A stretch of 64,000 nt of DNA, taken from NCBI GenBank assembly GCA_002395155.1, contig DGWD01000034.1, forward strand, positions 66,838-130,837, in the 5' to 3' direction. Origin of the DNA: Treponema sp. UBA4267. GTDB taxonomy: Bacteria > Spirochaetota > Spirochaetia > Treponematales > Treponemataceae. Position numbers and translations under genes: made by a program. Under the pieces are notes generated by a model. That model did not search any database. It was not told where the DNA came from and saw nothing but the letters and a program-made list of their open reading frames with translations. Positions 16,418 to 25,238 of the stretch are shown here, piece after piece; position 1 is the first letter of the stretch; every line of letters starts with the position of its first letter.

Positions 16418-17350
16418 TTACTTAAGTTCTTCTTCAAGTTCTTCTAAAGTCATAGTTTTAGCTCCTCTGTCTGTAATCTTTTTTAAGAGATGAGGATTAT
16501 CAGGAATATTTTCAAATACAACAAAAGCCTGGGAAGACTTATCTGGAAAAACATGTTCAACAGTCATTCCACCATTATCGTAAATCCTTTTTACAAGCTC
16601 AAAAGCATAATCTACATCCCTTAAGATTTTACGGTCCAGTTCAAACTTTTTACCAAGAAGAGTTTTAAAATGAGGCTTTGGACTAACCTTTCCATACAGA
16701 CGGCTGATTTTTTCAGTCATCTCACGGCGATATGCTCTTTCTTCCGCCTGCTGTAAAATCTGTTCATTGGAAACAAACATCTCTTTTGCTTCATTTATAA
16801 TTTCTTCTACAGAAAGACCTCTTTTTTTACATTCCGCCTTAAGACAAAGCATGGTCATCATGGCATCATCAACAGATTTATGGGTCTGAAACTTTTCAAG
16901 ATTCACACCAAATTCCTGGGCCCATTCTGCAAGTTTCTGTTTCTTTTCGTATTTTTTTTCAAGATAACGTTCCAAATCAAAAGCACGGAACTGAATAAAA
17001 GGCAGATTATAACGTTCGCAGGCATCATTAACAAACCCTACATCATTACTTACTGCAAAACCTGCAATATATCTGTTTCCAGTTGTAAGAAGTTTTTTGA
17101 TATCTTTATAATAACTTTCGTAATTTGGTTTAGCTCTGAAATAATCTTTTGAATAAGCGAGTTTAATTCCACCTTTTCCAGAAAAAAGGTACCAGTCAAA
17201 TTCACATTCAGGATTCATTACTACATCTTCACTTTCTATTACATTTAATTCATCATCACAAATTACATAACCGAGTGAACATATTTTACCAATTCCTTCG
17301 TAAGTATTGGCACATTCACAATCAAAAAAAACATAAGATTTATGAATCAT
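16418..17350 (-). CDS. DEDDh-type 3'-5' exonuclease
   Basis: A 310-residue protein with an N-terminal DnaQ-like exonuclease domain. It has ExoI FFDCEC (Asp10, Glu12), ExoII around FAVSNDVGFV, and ExoIII HKSVDDAM with the histidine of the DEDDh type. Such proteins degrade DNA or RNA 3' ends; which one cannot be told. The C-terminal third (after about residue 215) resembles a BRCT-like fold but this is weak. The start at 17350 is favoured by AAAGGG about ten bases upstream. An in-frame TTG at 17371 is less likely. It is followed by the thrA promoter, so it probably forms its own unit. Confidence 0.8.
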   Translation of the reverse strand: MIHKSYVFFDCECANTYEGIGKICSLGYVICDDELNVIESEDVVMNPECEFDWYLFSGKGGIKLAYSKDYFRAKPNYESYYKDIKKLLTTGNRYIAGFAVSNDVGFVNDACERYNLPFIQFRAFDLERYLEKKYEKKQKLAEWAQEFGVNLEKFQTHKSVDDAMMTMLCLKAECKKRGLSVEEIINEAKEMFVSNEQILQQAEERAYRREMTEKISRLYGKVSPKPHFKTLLGKKFELDRKILRDVDYAFELVKRIYDNGGMTVEHVFPDKSSQAFVVFENIPDNPHLLKKITDRGAKTMTLEELEEELK

Positions 17351-17450
17351 AACAAAAATACCCTTTATCAACCTTAATTAAATTAATTAATTATATCAAC
17401 AACAATGGAAAATAACACCTATTTGAATAGAAGAATACGACCATTTTTAA

Positions 17451-17479
17451 TTGTCTATAAAACAATAATTTAGTATATT
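17451..17479 (+). promoter_or_regulatory. Promoter of the suf operon
   Basis: TTGTCT (17451-17456), 17-base spacer, TATATT (17474-17479), then six bases to the sufC ATG at 17486. There is no Shine-Dalgarno, so the operon mRNA probably begins at the start codon. Confidence 0.7.
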
Positions 17480-17485
17480 CTAGTT

Positions 17486-18223
17486 ATGTTATTAGAAGTA
17501 CACAATTTATCCGCCGCCCTCGAAGACGGCAAACAGATATTAAATGATTTAAGTCTTTCTATAGGCAAAGGTGAAACTCATGTTTTAATGGGTCCAAACG
17601 GTGCCGGAAAGTCTTCTCTTGGTAATACTCTCATGGGTAATCCGGTTTATCAGGTTACAGGTGGAAGTATTAAATTCAAAGATCAGGACATTACAGAAGA
17701 AAGTCCGGACAAGCGTGCAAAGCTTGGAATGTTTATGTCATTCCAGACCCCGCTTGAAGTTCCTGGAATTTCTCTGGAAACCTTTATCCGTTCTGCTATC
17801 CATCATAAGACTGGAGAGCATGTAAAACTCTTCCAGTTTCAAAAAGAATTACAGCGTTGCATGAGTCTTTTGAACATGGATCCTTCCTATGCAAAACGTG
17901 ACCTTAACGTAGGTTTTTCTGGTGGCGAGCGTAAAAAATCTGAAATACTTCAGCTTTTAATGCTTAAGCCTGATTTTGCAATTCTTGATGAAACAGATTC
18001 TGGGCTTGACGTTGATGCAGTTCGCGTAGTTTCTCAGGGTATTGAAGAATACCAAAAATCAGTTGGTGGTTCCCTTCTCATTATCACACACAATGCAAAG
18101 ATTTTGGAAAGCCTTAAGGTTGACAAGACTCACATCCTTGTAAATGGAAAAATTGCAATGTCTGGAGATGGTTCTCTCATTGAGCAAATCAATGCAGAAG
18201 GTTTTGAAAAATATATGAAATAA
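17486..18223 (+). CDS. sufC: Fe-S cluster assembly ATPase SufC
   Basis: ABC-type ATPase of the SufBCD scaffold that builds [4Fe-4S] clusters in the cytoplasm. The 245 residues show Walker A (GPNGAGKSSLG), the SufC-type signature region FSGGERKKSEILQ, Walker B (FAILDETDSGLDVDAV) and the H-loop histidine (IITHNAKIL). It is the first gene of sufCBDSU, the order common in Gram-positive SUF operons. It is predicted to be translated from a leaderless mRNA. Confidence 0.97.
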   Translation: MLLEVHNLSAALEDGKQILNDLSLSIGKGETHVLMGPNGAGKSSLGNTLMGNPVYQVTGGSIKFKDQDITEESPDKRAKLGMFMSFQTPLEVPGISLETFIRSAIHHKTGEHVKLFQFQKELQRCMSLLNMDPSYAKRDLNVGFSGGERKKSEILQLLMLKPDFAILDETDSGLDVDAVRVVSQGIEEYQKSVGGSLLIITHNAKILESLKVDKTHILVNGKIAMSGDGSLIEQINAEGFEKYMK

Positions 18224-18260
18224 GACAGGTCAAAAGACTTGTTCATACTTAAAATAGATT

Positions 18261-19676
18261 ATGGCAGAAATAAAACAAGAGATTAAAGACATTAATCGCG
18301 ATTTCTACGACTTCCGTTACGAAGAATCTGAAAATGATTTTTACCGTATCGAAAGCGGACTTACCCCAGATATCATCGAAAAAATAAGCGATGAAAAAGG
18401 TGATCCTCAATGGATGAGGGAATTCCGATTAAAGTGTCTGGATATTTATAACAAATTACGTATTCCAAATTGGGGGCCAGGAATTGAAGGCCTCGATATG
18501 GAAAAAATTGCAACTTACGTTCGCCCAAAAACTCAGATGAGCGGAAAATGGGAGGATGTTCCTGATGATATTAAGCAGACTTTCGAAAAGTTAGGTATTC
18601 CTGAAGCTGAAAGAAAGTCTTTGGCCGGTGTTGGTGCCCAGTATGATTCAGAACTGGTTTACCACAATGTTCAGAACGAGGTTGCAAAGCAGGGGGTTGT
18701 TTATTTAGGTTTTGAAGAAGCCCTTAAATCTAAAGAATGGGGACCAATGGTTCAGGAATATTTTATGACCTTAATCACCCCTCAAGACCACAAATTTGCA
18801 GCACTTCACGGAGCCGCCTGGTCAGGAGGAAGTTTCGTTTACGTTCCTAAGGGAGTTCACCTCTCTATCCCTCTACAGTCTTACTTCCGTCTGAATGCAA
18901 AGGGAGCCGGTCAGTTCGAACACACTCTTATCATAGTTGATGAAGGAGCGGATCTTCACTTTATCGAAGGTTGTTCTGCACCTAAGTATAATGAAGCAAA
19001 CCTGCACGCTGGAGCTGTTGAGCTTTTTGTAAAGAAAAATGCCCACCTCCGCTACTCGACCATCGAAAACTGGTCAAAAAATATGTATAACTTGAACACT
19101 AAACGTGCAAAGGTGGAAGAAGGCGGAAAAATCGAATGGATTTCCGGTTCATTCGGAAGCCACGTTTCTTACCTTTTCCCAGAAAGTGATTTAGTAGGTC
19201 GCGGTGCAAGTGCGGAATTTACAGGCGTTACATTTGCCGGTCACGGACAGTCTTTGGATACAGGTGCAAAAATGGTACATCTGGCTCCAAATACAAGCAG
19301 TGTAATTACTACAAAGTCAATTTCAAAGGATGGAGGAGAAAGCTACTACCGTTCTGCCATTTATATTGATAAAAAGGCAAAAGGAAGTAAGGCTTCTGTG
19401 TCTTGCGAAAGTTTAATGTTGGATCCTCGCAGTCGTTCTGACACCATTCCTGCAATGCAGATAATGACAGATGATTGTGACGTAGGCCATGAAGCAAAAA
19501 TTGGACGTATTTCAGGTGATGCCTTGTTCTACCTTATGAGCAGAGGAATTCCAGAAGATGATGCTCGCAGCATGATAGTAAGCGGATTCGCAAACCCAGT
19601 AAGCAAAGAACTGCCACTAGAATACGCCGTAGAGATGAATAATCTGATAAGGTTGGAGATGAAAGGTCAACTATAG
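18261..19676 (+). CDS. sufB: Fe-S cluster assembly scaffold SufB
   Basis: Scaffold subunit of the SufBC2D complex. The 471 residues include QMSGKWEDVPDDI, KGVHLSIPLQSYFR, EGCSAPKYNEANLHAG, TTKSISKDGGESYYRS and DDCDVGHEAKIGRISGDALFYLMSRG, all diagnostic of SufB. The gene starts 37 bases after sufC with no convincing Shine-Dalgarno. TAAAAT lies five bases before its ATG, so an internal leaderless start is possible. The stop codon lies inside the first copy of a 65-bp tandem repeat that fills the gap to sufD. Confidence 0.97.
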   Translation: MAEIKQEIKDINRDFYDFRYEESENDFYRIESGLTPDIIEKISDEKGDPQWMREFRLKCLDIYNKLRIPNWGPGIEGLDMEKIATYVRPKTQMSGKWEDVPDDIKQTFEKLGIPEAERKSLAGVGAQYDSELVYHNVQNEVAKQGVVYLGFEEALKSKEWGPMVQEYFMTLITPQDHKFAALHGAAWSGGSFVYVPKGVHLSIPLQSYFRLNAKGAGQFEHTLIIVDEGADLHFIEGCSAPKYNEANLHAGAVELFVKKNAHLRYSTIENWSKNMYNLNTKRAKVEEGGKIEWISGSFGSHVSYLFPESDLVGRGASAEFTGVTFAGHGQSLDTGAKMVHLAPNTSSVITTKSISKDGGESYYRSAIYIDKKAKGSKASVSCESLMLDPRSRSDTIPAMQIMTDDCDVGHEAKIGRISGDALFYLMSRGIPEDDARSMIVSGFANPVSKELPLEYAVEMNNLIRLEMKGQL

Positions 19677-19809
19677 CAGAAACGTTAAAAAAAATTGCGT
19701 AAGCAATTTTTTAGTTTCTACCTACAAATGACAAACTATAGCAGAAACGTTAAAAAAAATTGCGATAGCAATTTTTTAGTTTCTACCTACTAGTTACAAA
19801 CTATATCAG
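19669..19809. repeat. 65-bp tandem hairpin repeat between sufB and sufD
   Basis: Two nearly identical 65-bp units (19669-19733 and 19734-19798) and the first 11 bases of a third. Each begins AACTATAGCAG and contains a long stem, AGAAAC..TTAAAAAAAATTGC with GCAATTTTTTAGTTTCT, around a 4-base loop. The loop differs between copies (GTAA versus GATA). The first unit includes the sufB stop codon. The stems are AT-rich with T-tracts and could act as mRNA stabilisers or weak terminators. Confidence 0.8.
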
Positions 19810-19829
19810 ATTCTAGAACAAGGAAAGTT

Positions 19830-20972
19830 ATGACATACGAGAATATAAAGGTTAATTCAGTTCCTTCAATCACCTGGAACTGGCTTAAATCAAATAACGA
19901 CACCGTTTCAGTAAAGGCTGACTTCACCATCAAAAATGCAGACATAAAGGCTTTACCAAAGGGTGTTACAATTAGTAATCAAAAGGCTCCTGACTCAATT
20001 CCAGAAATTCAGAGCGGAACCTTCAACAGATCTAACCCGAAAGTAAAAGATAACCGCAAGCCAGACGGTTCTATAGCTGAAAAAAGAGAATACCAGAAAC
20101 TGACTGACGGAAAACATCCTTTAATCGAACTTATGGACCAGGTAGATCCAAATGGTCAGTACATTACAATCGAAGGCAAATTGGATCAGCCCCTTATCCT
20201 TAATTACGATTTTCAAAATGCATCCATTTCCCGCCAATTGATTCACGCAAAGGCTGGAAGTCAGTCTACCGTCATCTTTATCTATACAGGTGATGCAGAA
20301 ACCTCCCTCTTCCAGACAAAGGTTTATGCCGAAGCAAATTCCTCTATCAATATTGTAAAAGTACAGTTGCTTGGAAACTCAACTCTGCAGCTTGATGATA
20401 CAGGAATTACAGCAGATGATTCTGCTAAAACCCAGTTCACACTTATAGAACTTGGTGGTCAACACATTGATTCAGGACTACATGTAAACTTAAATGGAAA
20501 CGAATCGCAATTTAATGCAAATGTTGCCTATATCTGTAAGGACAAGCAGTATCTTGATATGAACCACACTGTTTACCACTACGGCCGAAAGTCAATTTGT
20601 GATATGCAGGTTCACGGAACAATAAAGGACGATGCAACTAAGGTATATCGGGGAACTCTTGACTTTAAAAACGGCTGCCGTGGTGCAAACGGAAATGAGT
20701 TCGAGGAGACTTTAATACTTTCTCCAACAACCATGAACAAGTCCTTCCCTATCATCCTCTGTGATGAAGATGACATTCAGGGAGAACATGGTTCTACAAT
20801 CGGAAAACTTGGTTCTGATTTGCTTTTCTACATGCAATCAAGAGGAATCTGTAAGGAAGCCGCAGAAAAAATCATGGCAAGAGCTAGAGTTCAGGCTGTA
20901 ATGGATACAATTCCAGATGAAGAAACTAAGGCTTTGATCAACAGCTATTTGGACAAAAATGAAGAGGAATAA
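19830..20972 (+). CDS. sufD: Fe-S cluster assembly protein SufD
   Basis: Second scaffold protein, paralogous to SufB, 380 residues. The C-terminal half carries the SufB/SufD core pattern: YHYGRKSICDMQVHG, KVYRGTLDFKNGCRGANG, LLFYMQSRGICKEAAEKIMARA. The N-terminal part is more divergent than usual. It has a good ribosome-binding site (AAGGA) five bases before ATG. It is separated from sufB by 153 bp of tandem hairpin repeats, so its expression may be set apart from that of sufC-sufB. Confidence 0.93.
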   Translation: MTYENIKVNSVPSITWNWLKSNNDTVSVKADFTIKNADIKALPKGVTISNQKAPDSIPEIQSGTFNRSNPKVKDNRKPDGSIAEKREYQKLTDGKHPLIELMDQVDPNGQYITIEGKLDQPLILNYDFQNASISRQLIHAKAGSQSTVIFIYTGDAETSLFQTKVYAEANSSINIVKVQLLGNSTLQLDDTGITADDSAKTQFTLIELGGQHIDSGLHVNLNGNESQFNANVAYICKDKQYLDMNHTVYHYGRKSICDMQVHGTIKDDATKVYRGTLDFKNGCRGANGNEFEETLILSPTTMNKSFPIILCDEDDIQGEHGSTIGKLGSDLLFYMQSRGICKEAAEKIMARARVQAVMDTIPDEETKALINSYLDKNEEE

Positions 20973-21015
20973 TTTGGAAAAAGTTTATTCTACATCACAA
21001 CTATAAGAGCAAGAT

Positions 21016-22257
21016 ATGAACAAATATAGAAAAGATTTTCCTTTTTTTAAGGCAATCGATGAGCACAGCTCAAAAGAAAATGAACAATTGGTTTACTTTG
21101 ACACTTCTGCAACTGCCCAGAGACCTTTTCTGGTATTAGATGCAATGAAGCATTTTTATGCAACTGCAAATGCAAACCCACTCAGAGGCCTTTATGATCT
21201 GAGTGAAAGAGCAACTCAGGCTTATGAACATTCGCGAGATACAATTGCACAATTTATAAATGCAAAAGAATCCTGTCAAATCATTTTTACTAGAAATGCC
21301 TCAGAAAGCTTAAATCTTATTGCTTATACATATGGTATGGCAAATGTTAATGCCGGAGATGAAATTGTAATCACCGGTATGGAACACCATTCCAATATGC
21401 TTCCATGGCGTATGGTTTGCGAAGCAAAAGGTGCAAAAATTGTATATCTTGAATGTGATAAGGAAAGCGGAATAATTCCTGACTCGGAATATCAGTCCAA
21501 AATCACTAATAAAACAAAAATTGTGGCTATGACCCATGTAAGTAATGTTTTGGGAACCGAAAACCCTGTTAAAAAGGTTGCTGCTATGGCACATAAAGTT
21601 GGAGCAGTAATGGTTGTCGACGGGGCTCAGTCAGTTCCTCACATGAAGGTTGATGTTCAGGATTTAGATTGTGACTTTTTAGCTTTTTCTGGTCATAAAC
21701 TATGCGGACCAATGGGAATCGGGGTTCTTTATGGCAAAAAGGAACTTTTGGAAGCTATGCCACCATTTTTGCGTGGTGGAGAAATGATTGAATATGTAAC
21801 ACGCGATAAGGTAACCTATGCTGAACTTCCACATAAATTTGAAGCTGGAACAGTAAGTGCCGGGGATGCTGTAGGACTTGCAGCTGCCGTACGCTATATT
21901 CAATCTGTTGGGTTTGACTTTATAGAAGAACATGAACGAAATCTTACAATCAGAATGATGGAGGGAATGAAAAAAATTCCTCATATCCATTTTGTTGGGT
22001 CAGACGATCCTCTAAAAAGGCATGGAATTGTAACTTTCACAATCGATGGCGTACATCCTCATGATATTGCAACCCTTCTAAGTGATGAACATATTGCTAT
22101 ACGTGCCGGACACCATTGTGCACAACCTCTAGGGCAATACCTTGGAATTCAATCAAGTGCAAGAGCAAGTCTTTACTTTTATAATACAGAAGAAGAAGTT
22201 GACTACTTCCTGGAAAAAATTGCAAAAATCAGAGAATGGAGTGGTTATAAAGACTAG
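21016..22257 (+). CDS. sufS: Cysteine desulfurase SufS
   Basis: PLP enzyme that releases sulfur from cysteine for cluster assembly. The 413 residues match group II desulfurases. They show ATAQRPFLVLDAM, the PLP-binding GMEHHSNMLPW, VVDGAQSVPHMKVD, the PLP lysine in FSGHKLCGPMGIG, and the catalytic cysteine in IRAGHHCAQP. The partner that accepts sulfur should be SufU, encoded next. It follows sufD by 43 bases with only a weak ribosome-binding site. Confidence 0.96.
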   Translation: MNKYRKDFPFFKAIDEHSSKENEQLVYFDTSATAQRPFLVLDAMKHFYATANANPLRGLYDLSERATQAYEHSRDTIAQFINAKESCQIIFTRNASESLNLIAYTYGMANVNAGDEIVITGMEHHSNMLPWRMVCEAKGAKIVYLECDKESGIIPDSEYQSKITNKTKIVAMTHVSNVLGTENPVKKVAAMAHKVGAVMVVDGAQSVPHMKVDVQDLDCDFLAFSGHKLCGPMGIGVLYGKKELLEAMPPFLRGGEMIEYVTRDKVTYAELPHKFEAGTVSAGDAVGLAAAVRYIQSVGFDFIEEHERNLTIRMMEGMKKIPHIHFVGSDDPLKRHGIVTFTIDGVHPHDIATLLSDEHIAIRAGHHCAQPLGQYLGIQSSARASLYFYNTEEEVDYFLEKIAKIREWSGYKD

Positions 22258-22294
22258 TTTTTAGTATCTTTGTAAAAGATAAAAGGAGCAAAAA

Positions 22295-22723
22295 TTGAAT
22301 ACAAAGGAACTTTACCGAGAAATCTTAAACGAACACAACGTAAATCCAACTCATAAAAAAAAGATGGACAACCCTACTTTTTGTCTGGAAGGTGTAAACC
22401 CAAGTTGTGGTGATCAGATTACCCTGGAATTAAAGATTAATGATAAAGGCGTGATTGTAGATGCTTCTTACACTGGAAGTGGATGTGCCATAAGTCAGGC
22501 CTCTGTAGATATGATGGCAGATGTTTTAATCGGCAAAACCAAGGAAGAAGCCCTCAAACTTGCAGATATTTTTGACCGTATGATTAAGGGAAGTATTACA
22601 GACGAAGAACTTGAACAACTTGATGAAGCCGCTGCACTTCAAGATATTTCCCATATGCCTGCTAGAGTAAAATGTGCAATGCTTGGCTGGCGTACAATGA
22701 AAGAGATGATAGGTCTTGAATAA
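22295..22723 (+). CDS. sufU: SufU sulfur-transfer protein (IscU-like)
   Basis: Zinc-dependent sulfurtransferase that takes persulfide sulfur from SufS. The 142 residues hold the expected ligands Cys38, Asp40, Cys64 and Cys127. The insertion between Cys64 and Cys127 separates SufU from IscU. The gene uses a TTG start at 22295, supported by AAAGGAG seven bases upstream. It ends the SUF operon; there is no sufE or sufT here. Its last codons overlap the -35 box of the tRNA-Arg promoter. Confidence 0.93.
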   Translation: MNTKELYREILNEHNVNPTHKKKMDNPTFCLEGVNPSCGDQITLELKINDKGVIVDASYTGSGCAISQASVDMMADVLIGKTKEEALKLADIFDRMIKGSITDEELEQLDEAAALQDISHMPARVKCAMLGWRTMKEMIGLE

Positions 22724-22744
22724 AGCACGTAAATTTGTTATATT
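22716..22744 (+). promoter_or_regulatory. Promoter of tRNA-Arg
   Basis: TTGAAT (22716-22721, overlapping the sufU stop), 17 bases, TATATT (22739-22744), about ten bases before the mature tRNA 5' end. Confidence 0.65.
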
Positions 22745-22753
22745 ACATTCATC

Positions 22754-22827
22754 GGCGCTTTAGCTCAGCTGGATAGAGCAACTGCCTTCTAAGCAGTAGG
22801 TCGACAGTTCGATTCTGCCAAGCGTCA
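22754..22827 (+). tRNA. tRNA-Arg (anticodon TCT)
   Basis: Cloverleaf read by eye: acceptor GGCGCTT with AAGCGTC (one G.U), D-stem GCTC with GAGC, and anticodon stem ACTGC with GCAGT around the loop CTTCTAA. Anticodon TCT reads AGA and AGG codons, well used in this AT-rich genome. The T-stem GACAG / CTGCC has an A-C mismatch at its second pair. CCA is not encoded. Confidence 0.9.
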
Positions 22828-22857
22828 AAAAAGTCTGTCTACAAGGCAGACTTTTTT
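22827..22857 (+). terminator. Terminator of tRNA-Arg
   Basis: AAGTCTG and CAGACTT form a stem across a nine-base loop, followed by a T-tract, directly after the tRNA. Confidence 0.85.
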
Positions 22858-22895
22858 ATTTAACATTGATATTTTTTTATATGTAAAATTAATGT

Positions 22896-23354
22896 TTAAT
22901 AAAGAGAAACATCTACTTCAAAAGGGCCTTTTTCAGTATAAAAAGGAATTGCTATTACAGGAATGTTTGTTGACCAGCTAATTTCGTGATTATGACCTGT
23001 AATAATTTTTGGAGGGGTTATATCAAGATAAATATCTTTTAATTCAGAAACGGCATTACCTGAAATAATATTTGTAAATTCCATTACTAATTCTTTTTCC
23101 ATATTAAGGAATTCTTCAGGTTTACAATTTACGCCAGATAATTGAAGCATCTTTGTGGCAAGAATTTTGTGAAGGCGGAAACAGACTATACCATTGCAAT
23201 TTCCCCTTATACAAAGGACACCAGAAATGTCCCATGGATGTCCGCTTCTAAAATCCAGAAGATGAGCTTCTTTTGGTTGTGCTTGAATTCCAAACATATT
23301 TTGGAAAGCATTCATTCCAGCTGTCAAAAAAGCATTAACTATCTTTGCGTCCAT
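22896..23354 (-). CDS. cheX: CheX-type CheY-P phosphatase
   Basis: Chemotaxis protein that dephosphorylates CheY-P in spirochaetes and Thermotoga. The 152 residues begin DAKIVNAFLTAGMNAFQNMF, typical of CheX. They contain the catalytic EXXN motif in MEFTNIISGNAVSEL (Glu92, Asn95), and end with the beta-rich part. ATG at 23354 is chosen; a GTG two codons upstream is possible. It lies 16 bases after a small gene with its own promoter, so both are probably co-transcribed. No cheA, cheW or cheY is nearby. Confidence 0.8.
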   Translation of the reverse strand: MDAKIVNAFLTAGMNAFQNMFGIQAQPKEAHLLDFRSGHPWDISGVLCIRGNCNGIVCFRLHKILATKMLQLSGVNCKPEEFLNMEKELVMEFTNIISGNAVSELKDIYLDITPPKIITGHNHEISWSTNIPVIAIPFYTEKGPFEVDVSLY

Positions 23355-23370
23355 TACCACTTATTTAGAT

Positions 23371-23565
23371 TTATGCAATTTTAAAAGTGCAGATCTGATC
23401 ATTTTTAACCTGTTCTACACAAACCAATTCCCAGCCCCTTTGAAGGATTTCACACCATTCTTTATTGCTAGGATTTTTTACCTTAACTTCTCGATTTTTT
23501 GTAGGTTCAAATGATTTAGTAATAATATTCACCGCTTTGTTTGGTAAAATTTTACAGGATTTCAA
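23371..23565 (-). CDS. Small protein resembling DUF4177 (64 aa)
   Basis: A short cytosolic protein. The segment EWCEILQRGWELVCVEQVKN followed by TFKIA resembles the LxxxGWELVxV...F core of DUF4177-type proteins, whose function is unknown. The start is unsure: TTG at 23565 lies nine bases after a good promoter, and an in-frame GTG is at 23532. The promoter and the short gap to cheX support a real gene. A role in chemotaxis is only suggested by position. Confidence 0.5.
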   Translation of the reverse strand: MKSCKILPNKAVNIITKSFEPTKNREVKVKNPSNKEWCEILQRGWELVCVEQVKNDQICTFKIA

Positions 23566-23574
23566 CCTTTTTCA

Positions 23575-23604
23575 ATTATACCAGCTCCTATTAGATATTA
23601 ACAA
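23575..23604 (-). promoter_or_regulatory. Promoter of the small-protein/cheX unit
   Basis: Minus strand TTGTTA (23604-23599), 18-base spacer, TATAAT (23580-23575), nine bases before the TTG start. Confidence 0.6.
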
Positions 23605-23718
23605 GTATTTTTGAATTAATTGAAAAACTCATCCGTACTAGCATACTAGCATATTTGAACTTTTTTTGAAACAAATCTTTATAGGTAATTTTTCTTAATC
23701 TTTAGGATTTCATAATTT

Positions 23719-24480
23719 TTAGTTATCTATTGCAGATGCGTCTATAGTAACAGCTCCTAAATAAAGGATATTACTATAATAATTTGTATATGTATAATCG
23801 TAACCTACAGCCACAGCGAACATTGCAACGTACCACTTATGATTTGTCGGTCCACTTGTATAATCAACATCATCATCGCCTTGGGCAGGAGCTTTATCAT
23901 TACTTCCAGAACGGCCAAAATTAAAACTGGTTCTATTTACGTTTCTAACAGGAATAGTTTTAGTAGTAGAACTATTTACATAAGTTCCGTTTTCTCCACC
24001 TTCAAGAATCCTTGCAGAATATAATTCAATACTCTGATAATCAGAAAGGCGTACATATATTTGTTTATTTTCGCCAGTGTATGGAATTAAAGGTTCATCA
24101 TAGTAGCCACTAATTCTAAGCTTATTAAAATTGTAAGTTTCAATCATTTTTGAGGCGGCTGTATTACTTGTTGATTCATTATTTGAAAGAGATACTAAAG
24201 AACTAACTTCACTATTCATTTGTGATGAAGAATCAAAAATTCTGTAGTAAATATCGGTTCCCTTAAAACTAAAGCCAGAGTTACTTGTTATATTTTCATT
24301 TGTAAAAAATGAAAAATAGCGTTCCGAAAAGTCTGATGAATCGTAGCTTGGGGTGTGAACATTTGTAACAGGGGCCGGCATGACATAGAATACATCCAGT
24401 CCACATCCAGAGTTAAATATAAAAAGACATACAAAACATAAAAGTAAAAAAATATACTTAAATTTATTGCATGTCTTCAT
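23719..24480 (-). CDS. Putative lipoprotein (253 aa)
   Basis: Family not recognised. A hydrophobic signal peptide ends in IFNSGC, with Cys26 as the likely lipidated residue. The mature part is rich in serine, threonine and tyrosine (SSQMNSEVSSLVSLSNNEST, YDYTYTNYYSNILYLG), typical of exposed beta-structured surface proteins. It begins 21 bases after the TPR protein gene and is probably the last gene of that transcript. No enzymatic motif is visible. Confidence 0.7.
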   Translation of the reverse strand: MKTCNKFKYIFLLLCFVCLFIFNSGCGLDVFYVMPAPVTNVHTPSYDSSDFSERYFSFFTNENITSNSGFSFKGTDIYYRIFDSSSQMNSEVSSLVSLSNNESTSNTAASKMIETYNFNKLRISGYYDEPLIPYTGENKQIYVRLSDYQSIELYSARILEGGENGTYVNSSTTKTIPVRNVNRTSFNFGRSGSNDKAPAQGDDDVDYTSGPTNHKWYVAMFAVAVGYDYTYTNYYSNILYLGAVTIDASAIDN

Positions 24481-24501
24481 ATTAAAAACTCTTATTAAAG
24501 G

Positions 24502-25179
24502 TTACTCAGCTTTATTCTGAGCTTTAAGAGCAATAAGTCTTGTTTTAGCTAATTTTCCCCAATTATCATTTGGATATGCATCATATAATTCTGTATAAGC
24601 AGTAATAGCTTCTGCCTTATTTCCGCTAGATTCAATTACACGTGCATAAGAAAATTTTGCATGAGGAACAAGTGCAAACGATTTTGAATCAGCTGCTAAT
24701 TTGTAATTTGCAGCAGCATCTTCAAGTTTATTCAACTGTTCATAACAAACACCAAGATTATAATATGCAACTGGAGCTAAATATGTTTTACCAGCTTTTT
24801 TTGCTGTAGCTTCGTAATAAGTTACTGCATCTTCATATTTCTTCAGCTGATATGTCAATTCAGCACAAAGGTAATTTGCACGAGCACCAACAATTCCACC
24901 CTTCTTTGCATAAGCAGCAAGATTATCAATAGCATCAATACGTCTTGCATTTAATTCACTTTCATCAAGCGAAGCTGAATCATGTGTTAATGTATATGAA
25001 ATTTCTTCAATCTCAGCTAAATTCTTTTCTTTTGTATTATTATTTACAGCTGAAATAACAATGTAAGCTGCCAAACATACAATAAGAGCAATTAAAAGTC
25101 CTAAAAGACCCTTTTTATTCTTTTCAAGAAAAGAATTCAATTTTGAAGATGATGTCTGATTTTCTGCCTTATCTGCCAT
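24502..25179 (-). CDS. Membrane-anchored TPR protein (225 aa)
   Basis: A basic N-terminus is followed by one transmembrane helix (about residues 25-45) and four to five tetratricopeptide-like repeats (GARANYLCAELTYQLKKYED, LAPVAYYNLGVCYEQLNK). The overall design resembles YfgM-type proteins, with the TPR domain in the periplasm as a protein-binding module. GAGGT lies upstream of the ATG. It sits between the AAA+/Fis gene and a lipoprotein gene, all on one strand. The partner is unknown. Confidence 0.75.
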   Translation of the reverse strand: MADKAENQTSSSKLNSFLEKNKKGLLGLLIALIVCLAAYIVISAVNNNTKEKNLAEIEEISYTLTHDSASLDESELNARRIDAIDNLAAYAKKGGIVGARANYLCAELTYQLKKYEDAVTYYEATAKKAGKTYLAPVAYYNLGVCYEQLNKLEDAAANYKLAADSKSFALVPHAKFSYARVIESSGNKAEAITAYTELYDAYPNDNWGKLAKTRLIALKAQNKAE

Positions 25180-25238
25180 TTTATTTTACCTCAAATAATT
25201 CAATCAATTTTACAAATCTAATTATTTAATTTGTTAAT

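Noticed and set aside
19669..19809. Short CRISPR-like array
   Set aside because: The 65-bp units are contiguous and hairpin-forming, without unique spacers, and no cas genes are near.
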